Part shown: one piece after another, positions 51,442 to 60,553 of the stretch | Layout: each line of letters starts with the position of its first letter | Numbering within the stretch: position 1 is the stretch's first letter | Assembly (NCBI RefSeq): GCF_004795835.1 | Contig: NZ_CP039249.1 | Location: 4,172,001 to 4,236,000 of the forward strand | Origin: Sphingomonas sp. PAMC26645 | GTDB taxonomy: Bacteria > Pseudomonadota > Alphaproteobacteria > Sphingomonadales > Sphingomonadaceae | Length of the DNA stretch: 64,000 nucleotides | Direction: 5' to 3' | Notes under the pieces: generated by a model | What the model saw: the letters and a program-made list of their open reading frames with translations, nothing else | Database searches by the model: none | What the model was told of the DNA's origin: nothing | Made by a program: the position numbers and the translations under genes

Positions 51442-52679
51442 GTGGGCTTTCGTATCAGGACCCAGAGGAGTGCGGCGCCGACCAGGTCGAGCAGTCCGAG
51501 CAGGATGAAGAACGGCTGGTAGCCGACCTCCGCGACCATCGAGCCGAGCACCAGCGTGAAGATCAGCACGCCGAGATTGGCGGCGGTGCCCGACATCCCC
51601 GTCGCGGTCGCGACCTGGTCCTGCGGGAACAAATCCGACGACAGCGTGATGACCGTCACCGACAGCGTCTGGTGCGCGAAACCGCCGAGGCACAGCAGTG
51701 CGATCGCCGCGATCGGGCTGGTCACCGTGCCGACGAACATCATCCCCGTCATCAGCACCGCACCCACCGTGAAGGCGCCACGCCGCGCATCGATCAGGTC
51801 GACGCCGCGCCGTTGCAGCCACGCCACCACGATCGGCCCGAACAGGCATCCGAGGTCCGCCGCCAGGAACGGCAGCCACGCGAACATCGCGATCTGGCCG
51901 AGATCGAAATGGCGCACCTGCACGAGATACAGCGGCATCCAGAACGACAGCATGCCCCACACCGGATCGGCGAGGAACCGCGCCGCCGCGATCGCCCACA
52001 GGTTACGACGCCGCAGCAGTTCGCCGAGCGGGGGACGCTTGCGATGCGTGGCGAGCGATGCCTCCTGTCCTTCGACGATCAGCGTCCGTTCCGCCGGCGA
52101 CAACCGTCGATGTTTTGCGGGCGGCGCATACCAGAACAGCCAGGCGATCACCCACACCAGCCCGAGCGCGCCGGCAATGAAGAAGGCCGCCCGCCAGCTA
52201 TGGTTGAGCACCGCCCAGGCCACCAGCGGCGGCGCGAACACCGCGCCGAACGAGGCCCCGATCTGATAGATGCCGCCCGCGACACCGCGCTCTCGGGCCG
52301 GAAACCATTCGGCGACCAGCTTCATGCCCGCGGGTTGCGCCGATCCCTCGACCAGCCCCAGCGCACCGCGCAAGCCGGCGAATCCCATCCAACCGGTCGC
52401 CAGTCCGTGCGCCATCGTGATCAGCGACCAGACCGTGACGAACAGCGTGAAGCCGATCTTCAGCCCGACCACGTCGAGCACATAGCCGGCGAGCGGCTGG
52501 AACATGATGCCGATCTGGAATGCGCCGGTGATCCAGGAATATTCGGCGGCGCTGATATGCTGCTCGGCCATAATCGCCGGCGCCGCGACGCCCAGCACGC
52601 TGCGTGCAAGATAGTTGATGACCATCGCCACCACGAACAGGCCGATGATGGTCCAGCGGATATTCCTGAAGCGCCGCAC
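51438..52679 (-). CDS. MFS transporter, probable sugar or oligosaccharide importer
   Basis: A major facilitator transporter of about 413 aa with 12 predicted helices and loops such as GLVEGSAQPAGMKLVAEWF and SSDLFPQDQVATATGM, the latter typical of the ACS family (hexuronate/anion:cation symporters) that also serves in carbohydrate loci. The coding start is either GTG 52685 or GTG 52679; the GAGGGGG just before favours 52679. It lies in the arabinoxylan locus next to GH43 and GH51, so a pentose or oligosaccharide is the likely cargo (inference). An operator copy lies directly upstream, at the predicted transcription start. Confidence 0.9.
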   Translation of the reverse strand: MRRFRNIRWTIIGLFVVAMVINYLARSVLGVAAPAIMAEQHISAAEYSWITGAFQIGIMFQPLAGYVLDVVGLKIGFTLFVTVWSLITMAHGLATGWMGFAGLRGALGLVEGSAQPAGMKLVAEWFPARERGVAGGIYQIGASFGAVFAPPLVAWAVLNHSWRAAFFIAGALGLVWVIAWLFWYAPPAKHRRLSPAERTLIVEGQEASLATHRKRPPLGELLRRRNLWAIAAARFLADPVWGMLSFWMPLYLVQVRHFDLGQIAMFAWLPFLAADLGCLFGPIVVAWLQRRGVDLIDARRGAFTVGAVLMTGMMFVGTVTSPIAAIALLCLGGFAHQTLSVTVITLSSDLFPQDQVATATGMSGTAANLGVLIFTLVLGSMVAEVGYQPFFILLGLLDLVGAALLWVLIRKPT

Positions 52680-52690
52680 CCTCACCCCCT

Positions 52691-52704
52691 CGGTAACGTT
52701 ATCA
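52691..52704. promoter_or_regulatory. LacI-type operator O1 in the MFS-GH43 promoter
   Basis: CGGTAACGTTATCA, 13 of 14 bases identical to the copy at 56306. A possible -35 TTGCCT (minus strand, 52738-52733) and a weak -10 place the transcript start inside the operator, consistent with repression. Confidence 0.8.
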
Positions 52705-52814
52705 TCGCGTGGTAGCCGCCGACGCTCGCCTTAGGCAAGCATTGCTGCTGCAAAAACGCGTCGAATTGCGGTCGAGAGCAACTGGAGCCACGCGCGGCGC
52801 GGTCGCGGTCCGGC

Positions 52815-54902
52815 TCAGTGCTCCGCCGCGATCGGCAATTCGTAGATCGCCGCGGAGATCGCCGGTACCATCACGGTGCGTGTCCCCGCCACCTTGCTTT
52901 CGACGATCGTCACGCCGCTTGGGGACGCAATGGTGTTCGCCGCCTCCACCGTCCTGCCGGTCATGACCCAGCGCCTGCCACTGCCGCGCAGCCTCATGCC
53001 GGAAAGCGCAAGGTTCAGATGCTGCGGCTGGAACGTCGCGTTCACCACTGCGAGGCGCAGTTTGGTGCCGTCCGGCGACAGCCCCGCGATCACGTCGAGC
53101 GGATAGGTCGGGCTGCCCGCGCGCACCTTGGGATGCGCATGGCCGACCGGGTATTTCGGCTCTGGTTGCGGTACATCGCCATCGACCTTCAGTGGAACCG
53201 TCCCGGCGCCGAAATGCTCGCCGTACAGCTTGAACACGGTGCCAGTGGCGTTGAGGGTCGCGGCGGATGGCGAGATGTGCATCGTCGACAAGCCGGTCGT
53301 GAACGCCGACATCGTCAGGAAATCGGTGTGGCGGAGCATCTCCTGGAATACCATCGCATAGGCCAGCGAGGATTTCAGCGTCGGCGGCCCCGCCATGTAC
53401 GCATATTCGTCGATCGACAGGAACGTCTTGGCAGCGCGGATCTTGGGGAACTTCGTCTCGTAGATCGCCCATTCCTCCGCCTCCATGCGGACATGGTTCG
53501 AGGGCGAACGGACGAACTCGATAAGTTCGTCGGCGGCCGGCGCGTCGGGCCGCTTTTCCGCACGATCATACCAATGCTCGGTGATGCCGTCGAAATTGCC
53601 CCATGCCTTGGCGAAGAAGCCGCCGGTCCAGTCCTCCTCGGTACCGAACTTCGCCTGGATGCTTTCGATCGAAGAGTTCTGCTGCACGCCCTTCGGATGC
53701 AACTGGTCGGGCATCGCGCCCGATGCGATCAGCGTTATCGACGGGTCCTTGGCCCGCATCGCCTTCGCGAATTCGTTGTGCTTGATCATGAAGTAATCGA
53801 GCGAGGTCTTGCCGACCTGCCACCAGCCGAACGGTTCGTTGCCGATGTTCCACCATTTGACGCGGTAGGGCTCGAGATGACCGTTCGCTGCACGCTTCGC
53901 GCCCCATTCGGAGGTCGCCGCGCCGTTCAGATATTCGACCTCCTCCGCCGCCGAGTTCGCATCGCCCAGCCCGGCATTGACCGTGACATAGGGTTCGACG
54001 CCCAGGAGACGCGTCAGGTCCATCCATTCGTCCATGCCGAGATCGTTCGGCTGCATCGCGCTCCAGGCGTGATCGAACATCGGCGGGCGTGCATCGCGGG
54101 GCCCGATCGCCTCGTGCCAATCCCAGTCGGACAGGAAGTTTCCGCCGGGCAAGCGCCAGACGCCCGAGTTCAGCGACTTCGCGATCGCGGTCGTATCCGC
54201 GCGCCAGCCATTGACGTTGTCCGCCGGCATCAGCGACACCACGCCGACCCGAAAAACGCCGGGGCCGGTGCCAGTGCCAGTGATCTCCAGCCGCGCATCG
54301 CTCGCCGCCGCGGTCGGCGTGAACGCGAAGCTCGCCTCGCTCCAGTCCGCGCCCGGCGTCGGCAACGGCACGACCTGCCGGTCCTGCGGCCGATCGCCCC
54401 AGATCAACGCCACCGACACCGCCACGCCCGGCTCTCCGCTCAGCCGAAGCTTGCCGACATACCGCCGCCCGCGGACGACCTCGATCCCGCCTTGGCCTAT
54501 GCCGGTGACATGGTCGGCGAACACCGCGATCCGAGCGCTTTGCGTGCCGACGTACGGATGCTGCGTGTCCATCGTCACGGCCGCGTCGCCGCCGATCGGG
54601 CGCCATTTGCGGTAGACGACACCGGGCCGCCCTTCGGCATTGACCGGTGGCGGCGCGTCGCTGGCGGCGGGGCCGACCGGGTAATAGAATTTGCGGTCGT
54701 CGAGCATCTCCGCCCACAGCGTCCGCGCGACGAGTCCGCCGATCGGTTCGATGAACATGCCGTATTCATAGGGTGTGACCGCCGCCGACCGCGCCGTTGC
54801 GTCGACCCGGACGGCGATAGCCTGAGCCCGTTGCGCCTCGGCCGAGACCAAGACCGTGACTTGACCCGCGAACAGGACGAACGCTGCGATGACCGGTTTC
54901 AT
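52815..54902 (-). CDS. GH51 alpha-L-arabinofuranosidase
   Basis: A secreted or periplasmic enzyme of 695 aa that releases L-arabinose from arabinoxylan or arabinan side chains. The signal peptide is about residues 1-24. A carbohydrate-binding-like beta domain (about 60-215) precedes the (beta/alpha)8 barrel, in which the acid/base Glu356 lies in NIGNEPFGWW and the nucleophile Glu499 in SIDEYAYM; a C-terminal beta domain ends PIAAEH. ATG 54902 follows GGGGAGAGG. The very long upstream frame runs antisense through the lacI gene and is not real. An operator copy overlaps the -35 of its promoter at 55006-55019. Confidence 0.93.
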   Translation of the reverse strand: MKPVIAAFVLFAGQVTVLVSAEAQRAQAIAVRVDATARSAAVTPYEYGMFIEPIGGLVARTLWAEMLDDRKFYYPVGPAASDAPPPVNAEGRPGVVYRKWRPIGGDAAVTMDTQHPYVGTQSARIAVFADHVTGIGQGGIEVVRGRRYVGKLRLSGEPGVAVSVALIWGDRPQDRQVVPLPTPGADWSEASFAFTPTAAASDARLEITGTGTGPGVFRVGVVSLMPADNVNGWRADTTAIAKSLNSGVWRLPGGNFLSDWDWHEAIGPRDARPPMFDHAWSAMQPNDLGMDEWMDLTRLLGVEPYVTVNAGLGDANSAAEEVEYLNGAATSEWGAKRAANGHLEPYRVKWWNIGNEPFGWWQVGKTSLDYFMIKHNEFAKAMRAKDPSITLIASGAMPDQLHPKGVQQNSSIESIQAKFGTEEDWTGGFFAKAWGNFDGITEHWYDRAEKRPDAPAADELIEFVRSPSNHVRMEAEEWAIYETKFPKIRAAKTFLSIDEYAYMAGPPTLKSSLAYAMVFQEMLRHTDFLTMSAFTTGLSTMHISPSAATLNATGTVFKLYGEHFGAGTVPLKVDGDVPQPEPKYPVGHAHPKVRAGSPTYPLDVIAGLSPDGTKLRLAVVNATFQPQHLNLALSGMRLRGSGRRWVMTGRTVEAANTIASPSGVTIVESKVAGTRTVMVPAISAAIYELPIAAEH

Positions 54903-54990
54903 CGACCTCTCCCCTTCCGTGCGTGCTCGCCATTGCGGCGATGATCGCGACGCGCCGGTTCGATCCCGACGTCGCAGCGCATCTCCAGAT

Positions 54991-55019
54991 AGATTACGCA
55001 GACTAATGATAACGTCAAC
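54991..55019 (-). promoter_or_regulatory. Promoter of the GH51 gene overlapping operator O2
   Basis: The operator TGATAACGTCAACA lies at 55006-55019 on the plus strand. On the minus strand -35 TTGACG (55018-55013) and -10 TAATCT (54996-54991) are 16 bp apart, and the -35 is inside the operator. The start of the GH51 gene is about 80 bp downstream. Confidence 0.72.
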
Positions 55020-55163
55020 ATGGACGTTCGGCATGTCGGCATACTCTGGTCGAGATCCGACCAACTTGCATCGCGGGGCCAAAGGTCTAGGTCGCTTCGA
55101 CGTGTATGGTTCGTATTGAGGGGCTCGACGTGACGGTCGTCGGGCGGGGTTGAAGGGATCGGT

Positions 55164-56210
55164 GTGAAGGAACGCGCTCGGCGCTCGCGCAGCCCGACGA
55201 TCATCGATGTCGCCGCGCAGGCCGGGGTATCGCCGATGACCGTGTCGCGCGTCATCAACGGCCGCGCCAGCGTCGATCCGACCACCCGCGCGAGCGTCCA
55301 GGATGCGATCGACGCATTGGGCTACACGCCGAACCTCGCCGCGCGCAGCCTGGTCACGTCCACCGAACTCAAGATCGGCGTGATCTACGCCAACCCTAGC
55401 GCCGCGTTCATGAGCGACTTCCTCACTGGCGTGTTCGAGGAGGCCTCGATCCGCGGCGCACGGCTGATCCTGCTGAAGGGCGAGGACGGCCGTCCGCCCA
55501 GCCCCGCCGCGCTGGAGAACCTGGTCGCTACGGGCATCTCCGGCATGATCTGCGCGCCGCCGTTGAGCGAATCCGCGGCGGTCCTCGACGTGTTGCGCAA
55601 GGCGCGCGTGCCGGTGGCGGCGGTCGGCGCGCACGATGTCGACAACGTGATTTGCGTCCGTATCGACGATCGCCTCGCGGCATATGAGATGACGCGCGAA
55701 CTGATTGCGATGGGTCATCGCCGGCTCGGATTCGTCGTCGGCAACCCCGATCAGGTCGCCAGTCTGAAGCGGCTCGACGGCTTCTACGCCGCGGTGCGCG
55801 AACATCCGGGCGTTCGCGCAACGATCGCGCAAGGCGATTTCAGCTTTGCCTCGGGACTCGCCGCCGGCGACCAGTTGCTCCAGGCCGATCCGCCCCCCAC
55901 TGCGATCTTCGCGAGCAACGACGACATGGCCGCCGCCGTCGTGTCGGTGGCGCATCGGCGACAGCTCGATGTACCGCGCGAACTGACGGTCGTCGGATTC
56001 GACGATACCACCGCAGCGGTGATGCTCTGGCCGCCGCTGACCACGGTGCACCAGCCGGTCCGCCGACTCGCCGCGGAAGCGCTCGGCCTGCTGGTCGCGG
56101 AGATCGCCACGCCGCCGAGAACACCCGCCAAGCGCGCCGACCGGGTGCTGGACCACGAAATCATCAAGCGACAGTCGACGTCGCCGCCGCAGGACGACGC
56201 CACGCCTTAA
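55164..56210 (+). CDS. LacI-family transcriptional regulator of the arabinoxylan locus
   Basis: A 348-aa regulator with N-terminal HTH TIIDVAAQAGVSPMTVSRVI (about residues 11-30), the hinge-helix region NLAARSLV and a periplasmic-binding-protein-like effector domain (about 65-340). It probably represses the surrounding genes and is released by arabinose, xylose or an oligosaccharide (inference). GTG 55164 is used because AAGGGA lies six bases upstream. It is divergent from the GH51 gene and followed by the TonB receptor gene. Its hinge helix should insert in the central CG of the operator ACGT found at three nearby promoters. No operator is seen before its own gene except O2 in the shared divergent region. 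Confidence 0.9.
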   Translation: MKERARRSRSPTIIDVAAQAGVSPMTVSRVINGRASVDPTTRASVQDAIDALGYTPNLAARSLVTSTELKIGVIYANPSAAFMSDFLTGVFEEASIRGARLILLKGEDGRPPSPAALENLVATGISGMICAPPLSESAAVLDVLRKARVPVAAVGAHDVDNVICVRIDDRLAAYEMTRELIAMGHRRLGFVVGNPDQVASLKRLDGFYAAVREHPGVRATIAQGDFSFASGLAAGDQLLQADPPPTAIFASNDDMAAAVVSVAHRRQLDVPRELTVVGFDDTTAAVMLWPPLTTVHQPVRRLAAEALGLLVAEIATPPRTPAKRADRVLDHEIIKRQSTSPPQDDATP

Positions 56211-56211
56211 C

Positions 56212-56238
56212 GACGTCCGCCGTTTCTGCGGACGTCGA
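56212..56238. terminator. Hairpin after the lacI-family gene
   Basis: Perfect 10-bp arms CGACGTCCGC (56212-56221) and GCGGACGTCG (56229-56238) with a 7-base loop CGTTTCT, immediately after the stop. No T-tract follows. Confidence 0.7.
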
Positions 56239-56273
56239 CGGCCTTCACTCCACGCCGCCGATAGTATGAGTAT

Positions 56274-56319
56274 TGACTCCTCCATGATGTCGACGCATTG
56301 TTGCGTGGTAACGTTATCA
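56274..56319 (+). promoter_or_regulatory. Promoter and operator O3 of the TonB-dependent receptor
   Basis: A -35 box TTGACT (56274-56279) and a weak -10 ATTGTT (56297-56302) with 17-bp spacing place the transcript start near 56309. The operator TGGTAACGTTATCA (56306-56319), the best palindrome of the three, covers it. The receptor start is about 80 bp downstream. Confidence 0.75.
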
Positions 56320-56396
56320 AACAGCAACATCGAGTTGCGGGATGACGTTGTGGGAACGCCGGTAAATCGGCGCGCCGTTAAAGGGGGTAGGATGCA

Positions 56397-59300
56397 ATGG
56401 TTTCCAGAATCACGACTCTGTCGGCTCACGTCCGCGCCAGCGTTTGGGCGCAAGAGACATCGCGTTTAACAACAGCGGCACGATCGGTTTCTACCGTTTC
56501 CAGTCCGACTACACGGCAACGGCGCACCCTCATCGCCGGATCGAGTAGCATCGCCGCTCTTATCCTCTCGCTATACGCAGCACCGTCTTTCGCACAGGCC
56601 GCCCCAGCGCAAACCACCGACACCGTCGCCGCCCCAGAGCCGCTCGCCGAGACGCCCAAGCCCGCCGAACCCGAGGCCGTCAGAACCGCCGACATCATCG
56701 TCACCGGCTCCCGGATCCAGTCGAGCGGCTTTACCGCCCCGACGCCGACCACGGTCATCAGCGAAGCCGATATCCAGAACAACGCGCAGCCCAACGTCTT
56801 CACGACGATCGCGCAGCTGCCGTCGTTGCAGGGGTCGAGCGGTTCGACGACCAACACCTTCAGCACGTCGAGCGGCCAGCAGGGCCTGAGCTCGTTCTCG
56901 CTCCGGGGCCTGGGCACTATCCGTACGCTCACCCTGGTCGACGGCCAGCGCGTTGTCGGTGCCTATTATACGGGCGTCACCGACGTCAGCCTGCTCCCGC
57001 AACTGCTGATCAAGCGAGTCGACATCGTCAACGGCGGCGCGTCCGCATCCTATGGATCCGACGCGGTCGGCGGCGTCGTCAACTTCATCACGGACACCCA
57101 TTTCCAGGGCTTCAAAGGCAACATCCAGGGCGGCATCACGAACTACGGCGACAACGGCCAGGGGCTTATCCAGCTTGCCGCGGGACGGAGCTACCTGAAC
57201 GATCGACTCCACCTCGTCGTCAGCGGCGAATATGCCAAGGAAGCAGGCGTTGGCCCTGGCGATTTCGGCACCGACCTCGCCGGTGGTCGCGACTGGTTCA
57301 CGCAGACGACGATGATCAACCGCAACGTAGTCGACGACGGATCGCCGCAATACGTCCTGCGCGATTTCGCCCAGCCGTATAACTTTACGAAATACGGCCT
57401 CATTACCGCCGGTCCGCTGCAGGGCACCGCGTTCGACCAGAGCGGCCGCCCCTTCCAGTTCCAATATGGCTCGAACGGCGTGCCCGCACGCGACAATTCC
57501 GGCGCGGTCCGAGGCTGCCTGCCCGGCTTCTGCGTCGGCGGCGACCTGTCGGGGAACATCGATACCGGCCGCACCTTGCAGTCGGCGATCCAGCGCATCG
57601 ATAGCTATGGGCGGATCGGCTATGACTTCGCGACCGACAACGAAGTCTATGTCAGCGTCAATGTCGGCCAGGTGAAGACCCATAACCAGCCGACCAACGG
57701 GGCCAACCGACCCGGCCTGAGGCTCCAGTGCGCGAACCCGTTCGTCCCGGCGTCGATCCAGGCGGCATGTGCGACCGCGGGGATCACGGACTTCCAGTTC
57801 GGCGCCAGCGTCGCGATCCTGCCGAACACCATCGTCCATACCGATCGCCGCCAATACCGTGTCGTCGGCGGCCTGAAGGGCAAGTTCGAACTCGGTGGGT
57901 CGCCCTGGACCTATGACGCCTATTACGAGCGCGGCATTACCGACACCGCGATCGACGTCGACGACATCGTCCTCACGCCGCATTTCAACCAGGCGATCCA
58001 GGCGATCACGCTCAACGGCGCGATCGTCTGCGCCAATCCGGTCGCACGCGCCAATGGCTGTATCCCGCTCAATATCATCGGCGGCGCGGCACCATCCGAG
58101 TCGGCGCGCCGGTATGTCCAGCCAGAGAACGGCCCGATCCAGCGCCTCCACTTGACGCAGGACGTTGCGAGCCTCGCCTTCTCCGGCACGCCCGTCGAGC
58201 TCTGGGCAGGTCCCCTGTCGGTCGCGTTCGGCGGCGAATATCGCAAGGAATTCTACAAGGTCCGCGCCGATGCGTACGGCGCCGGCGTTTCCGCGCTCAG
58301 TCCCTATACCAGCGAATACCCCGCCGACCCGACCCTGCTAACCGCGGGCAACAACTGGTATGCCGGCAACTACAAGAACGGCACCGGCGCCTATGACGTC
58401 AAGGAAGCGTTCCTCGAGCTCGACGTCCCACTCTTCAAGTCGGACATGATGGGCAGGGCCAATATCAACGGCGCGGCCCGCATCACCGACTACAGCACGT
58501 CGGGCCGAGTCTGGACGTGGAAGATCGGCGGGACATGGGACACGCCGCTCAACGGCCTGCGCCTGCGCGGCGTCACCTCGCGCGACGTTCGCGCACCCAA
58601 TCTGTCCGAGCTGTTCGCCGCACCGGTGACGACCACGCTGCCCAACTTCCTCGACCCCGCGCGCAACGTCAACGTCGTGGCCATCCAGAACGCGATCGGC
58701 AACCCGGCGCTCACGCCCGAGATCGCGCGCAACACCGAAGTCGGCGCGGTCTATGCCAATCCGTCCTGGCTGCCGGGGTTCAGCGCCTCGGTCGATTACT
58801 ACAACATCAAGGTCACCGACGTGATCTCCAGCCTTGGCGCGGCCCAGATCGTCGACCTGTGCTTCCGCAACATCCTGCCCGAAACGTGCAGCGCGTATAA
58901 TCTCAACAACACCGCCGGGCCCAATTTCATCAACACGCAGGCGTTCAACCTCGCGTCGATCAAGACCGACGGCTTCGATATCGAGGCAAGCTATCGGTGG
59001 CGGCGCCCGCTCGGTGTGGACGGGACGTTCACGCTCCGTGGCCTGGCGACCCACATCCGGAAGTTCGTCACCGATACCGGCCTGCCGGGGACGATTCCGA
59101 CCGACGGCGCCGGCGTCAACCTCGGCGCCACCCCGCGCTGGAAGCTGCTCGCGGTACAGGCGTTCAGCAACGATCGCTTCAGCCTGACGGTGCAGGAACG
59201 CTGGTTCAGCGACGGCAATTACGGCAACCAGTACGTCGTCTGCGCGCCCGGAACATGCCCCAAATCGACCACCACCGCGCCGACGATCGACCGCAACTTC

Positions 59301-59483
59301 ATGCCCGGCGCCTTCTATCTCGACGTCGGTGGAACGTATAATATCACCAAACAGGTGTCCGGGTATTTCAAGGTCGACAACGTCTTCGATCACGACCCGG
59401 CCGCCTCGCCGCAGAGCGCCAACCCGGCGCTGTACGACATCGTCGGGCGCATCTACCGTGTCGGCGTCCGCTTCTCGTTCTGA
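56397..59483 (+). CDS. TonB-dependent receptor for (oligo)saccharides
   Basis: An outer-membrane receptor of 1028 aa. A long N-terminus with a hydrophobic signal segment at about residues 45-66 (cleaved after SFA) is followed by a Pro/Thr-rich stretch, then the TonB box/plug start ADIIVTGSRI at about 98-107, the plug domain with LVDGQRVVG and GGASASYGSDAVGGVVNFIT, and a 22-strand beta-barrel ending RVGVRFSF with terminal Phe. ATG 56397 follows AAGGGGGTAGG; the signal is unusually far from the start, so a downstream start at MVS alternatives was considered but none is better supported. It is probably the importer of arabinoxylan fragments across the outer membrane. Confidence 0.92.
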   Translation: MVSRITTLSAHVRASVWAQETSRLTTAARSVSTVSSPTTRQRRTLIAGSSSIAALILSLYAAPSFAQAAPAQTTDTVAAPEPLAETPKPAEPEAVRTADIIVTGSRIQSSGFTAPTPTTVISEADIQNNAQPNVFTTIAQLPSLQGSSGSTTNTFSTSSGQQGLSSFSLRGLGTIRTLTLVDGQRVVGAYYTGVTDVSLLPQLLIKRVDIVNGGASASYGSDAVGGVVNFITDTHFQGFKGNIQGGITNYGDNGQGLIQLAAGRSYLNDRLHLVVSGEYAKEAGVGPGDFGTDLAGGRDWFTQTTMINRNVVDDGSPQYVLRDFAQPYNFTKYGLITAGPLQGTAFDQSGRPFQFQYGSNGVPARDNSGAVRGCLPGFCVGGDLSGNIDTGRTLQSAIQRIDSYGRIGYDFATDNEVYVSVNVGQVKTHNQPTNGANRPGLRLQCANPFVPASIQAACATAGITDFQFGASVAILPNTIVHTDRRQYRVVGGLKGKFELGGSPWTYDAYYERGITDTAIDVDDIVLTPHFNQAIQAITLNGAIVCANPVARANGCIPLNIIGGAAPSESARRYVQPENGPIQRLHLTQDVASLAFSGTPVELWAGPLSVAFGGEYRKEFYKVRADAYGAGVSALSPYTSEYPADPTLLTAGNNWYAGNYKNGTGAYDVKEAFLELDVPLFKSDMMGRANINGAARITDYSTSGRVWTWKIGGTWDTPLNGLRLRGVTSRDVRAPNLSELFAAPVTTTLPNFLDPARNVNVVAIQNAIGNPALTPEIARNTEVGAVYANPSWLPGFSASVDYYNIKVTDVISSLGAAQIVDLCFRNILPETCSAYNLNNTAGPNFINTQAFNLASIKTDGFDIEASYRWRRPLGVDGTFTLRGLATHIRKFVTDTGLPGTIPTDGAGVNLGATPRWKLLAVQAFSNDRFSLTVQERWFSDGNYGNQYVVCAPGTCPKSTTTAPTIDRNFMPGAFYLDVGGTYNITKQVSGYFKVDNVFDHDPAASPQSANPALYDIVGRIYRVGVRFSF

Positions 59484-59514
59484 CGCCCCACCTCTACCAA
59501 TACGGAGATCCAGC

Positions 59515-60444
59515 ATGCGCGCTCTCGCCCTTCTGATTGCCGGGATGATGCTGAGTTCCTCCGCGATCGCGCAGACCGCCGGGGCCGCGGCGGCGCAACC
59601 GACGCCACTGGAACGCGGGTCGGGCACGTACCCCGCGATCTTCGAGGAACGACCGGACCTGCCCGACCATGTCGTCTACCGCCCGGCGGATTTTGGTGCG
59701 CTGGGTCGGGCCAAGCTCGGGATCTACGTCTTCGGCAATGGCGGCTGCAGCGCGGACGGTACGAGTTCGCGCAACCACCTGCTGGAGATCGCCTCGCACG
59801 GCTATCTCGTCATCGCCTCGGGCACGATCCCCAAGCCGAAGTCCGACGCCGCGACCAAACCCGACCCGACCCCCGCCCCCGGCACGAAGCTGACCTCGGC
59901 AACGTCGACACGCGCACTGACCGACGCGATCGACTGGGCGCAGCGGGAGAATGCCCGCGCCGGCAGTCCGTTCAAGGGCAGGATCGCCACCACCGAGATC
60001 GCGGCGTCCGGCTGGAGTTGCGGCGGCTTGCAGGCATTATCGGCGGCGCAGGACCCGCGCGTGACGACCGCGGTGATCATGAACAGCGGCTTCTTTCCCG
60101 AGGGCGCGAACCCGATCGGCGGCGTCGTGTCCGACAAGGCGTTGCTGAAGACGCTGCACGGCTCGATCCTCTATGTCCTCGGCGGCCCGACCGACATCGC
60201 GGTCGCGAACGGCACCGACGATTTCCAGCGGATCGACCATATCCCCGCGGCGCTGGTCAACATACCGGTGGGTCATGGCGGCACCTACATGCAGCCGCAT
60301 GGCGGTATCGCGGCGGAAGTCGTGACCGCGTGGCTGGACTGGCGTTTGAAGAACGACCGAACCGCCGCCGCGCGCTTCGTCGGCAAGGATTGCGGCTTCT
60401 GCCAGGACACGCGGCTCACGATCGAGCGCAAACACTTCGACTAG
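59515..60444 (+). CDS. Secreted alpha/beta hydrolase (esterase-like)
   Basis: A 309-aa protein with a signal peptide (about 1-20) and an alpha/beta-hydrolase fold. The nucleophile is Ser168 in GWSCGGLQAL, and the catalytic His lies in IPVGHGGTYMQPHGG. The general shape resembles chlorophyllase/PET-hydrolase-like families (BD-FAE type domains are also possible). It lies 31 bp after the TonB receptor and is likely co-transcribed under operator O3, so a role as feruloyl or acetyl esterase that removes side-chain esters from arabinoxylan is attractive but is an inference. Two Cys residues near the C-terminus (DCGFC) may form a disulfide. Confidence 0.85.
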   Translation: MRALALLIAGMMLSSSAIAQTAGAAAAQPTPLERGSGTYPAIFEERPDLPDHVVYRPADFGALGRAKLGIYVFGNGGCSADGTSSRNHLLEIASHGYLVIASGTIPKPKSDAATKPDPTPAPGTKLTSATSTRALTDAIDWAQRENARAGSPFKGRIATTEIAASGWSCGGLQALSAAQDPRVTTAVIMNSGFFPEGANPIGGVVSDKALLKTLHGSILYVLGGPTDIAVANGTDDFQRIDHIPAALVNIPVGHGGTYMQPHGGIAAEVVTAWLDWRLKNDRTAAARFVGKDCGFCQDTRLTIERKHFD

Positions 60445-60553
60445 ATCGGCCGTCCGCACGGTGATGGACGGAGATATCGAAACCGCCCTTCCCGGAAGGC
60501 GAGGTCGGTAACCGAAACGCGGGTGATCGCCGGGAGGACGCTGCGCCGTCCCG

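Noticed and set aside
52815..56453. A 1212-aa frame joining the GH51 gene with upstream sequence
   Set aside because: The upstream part is antisense to the LacI-type gene. The signal peptide and ribosome binding site place the GH51 start at 54902.
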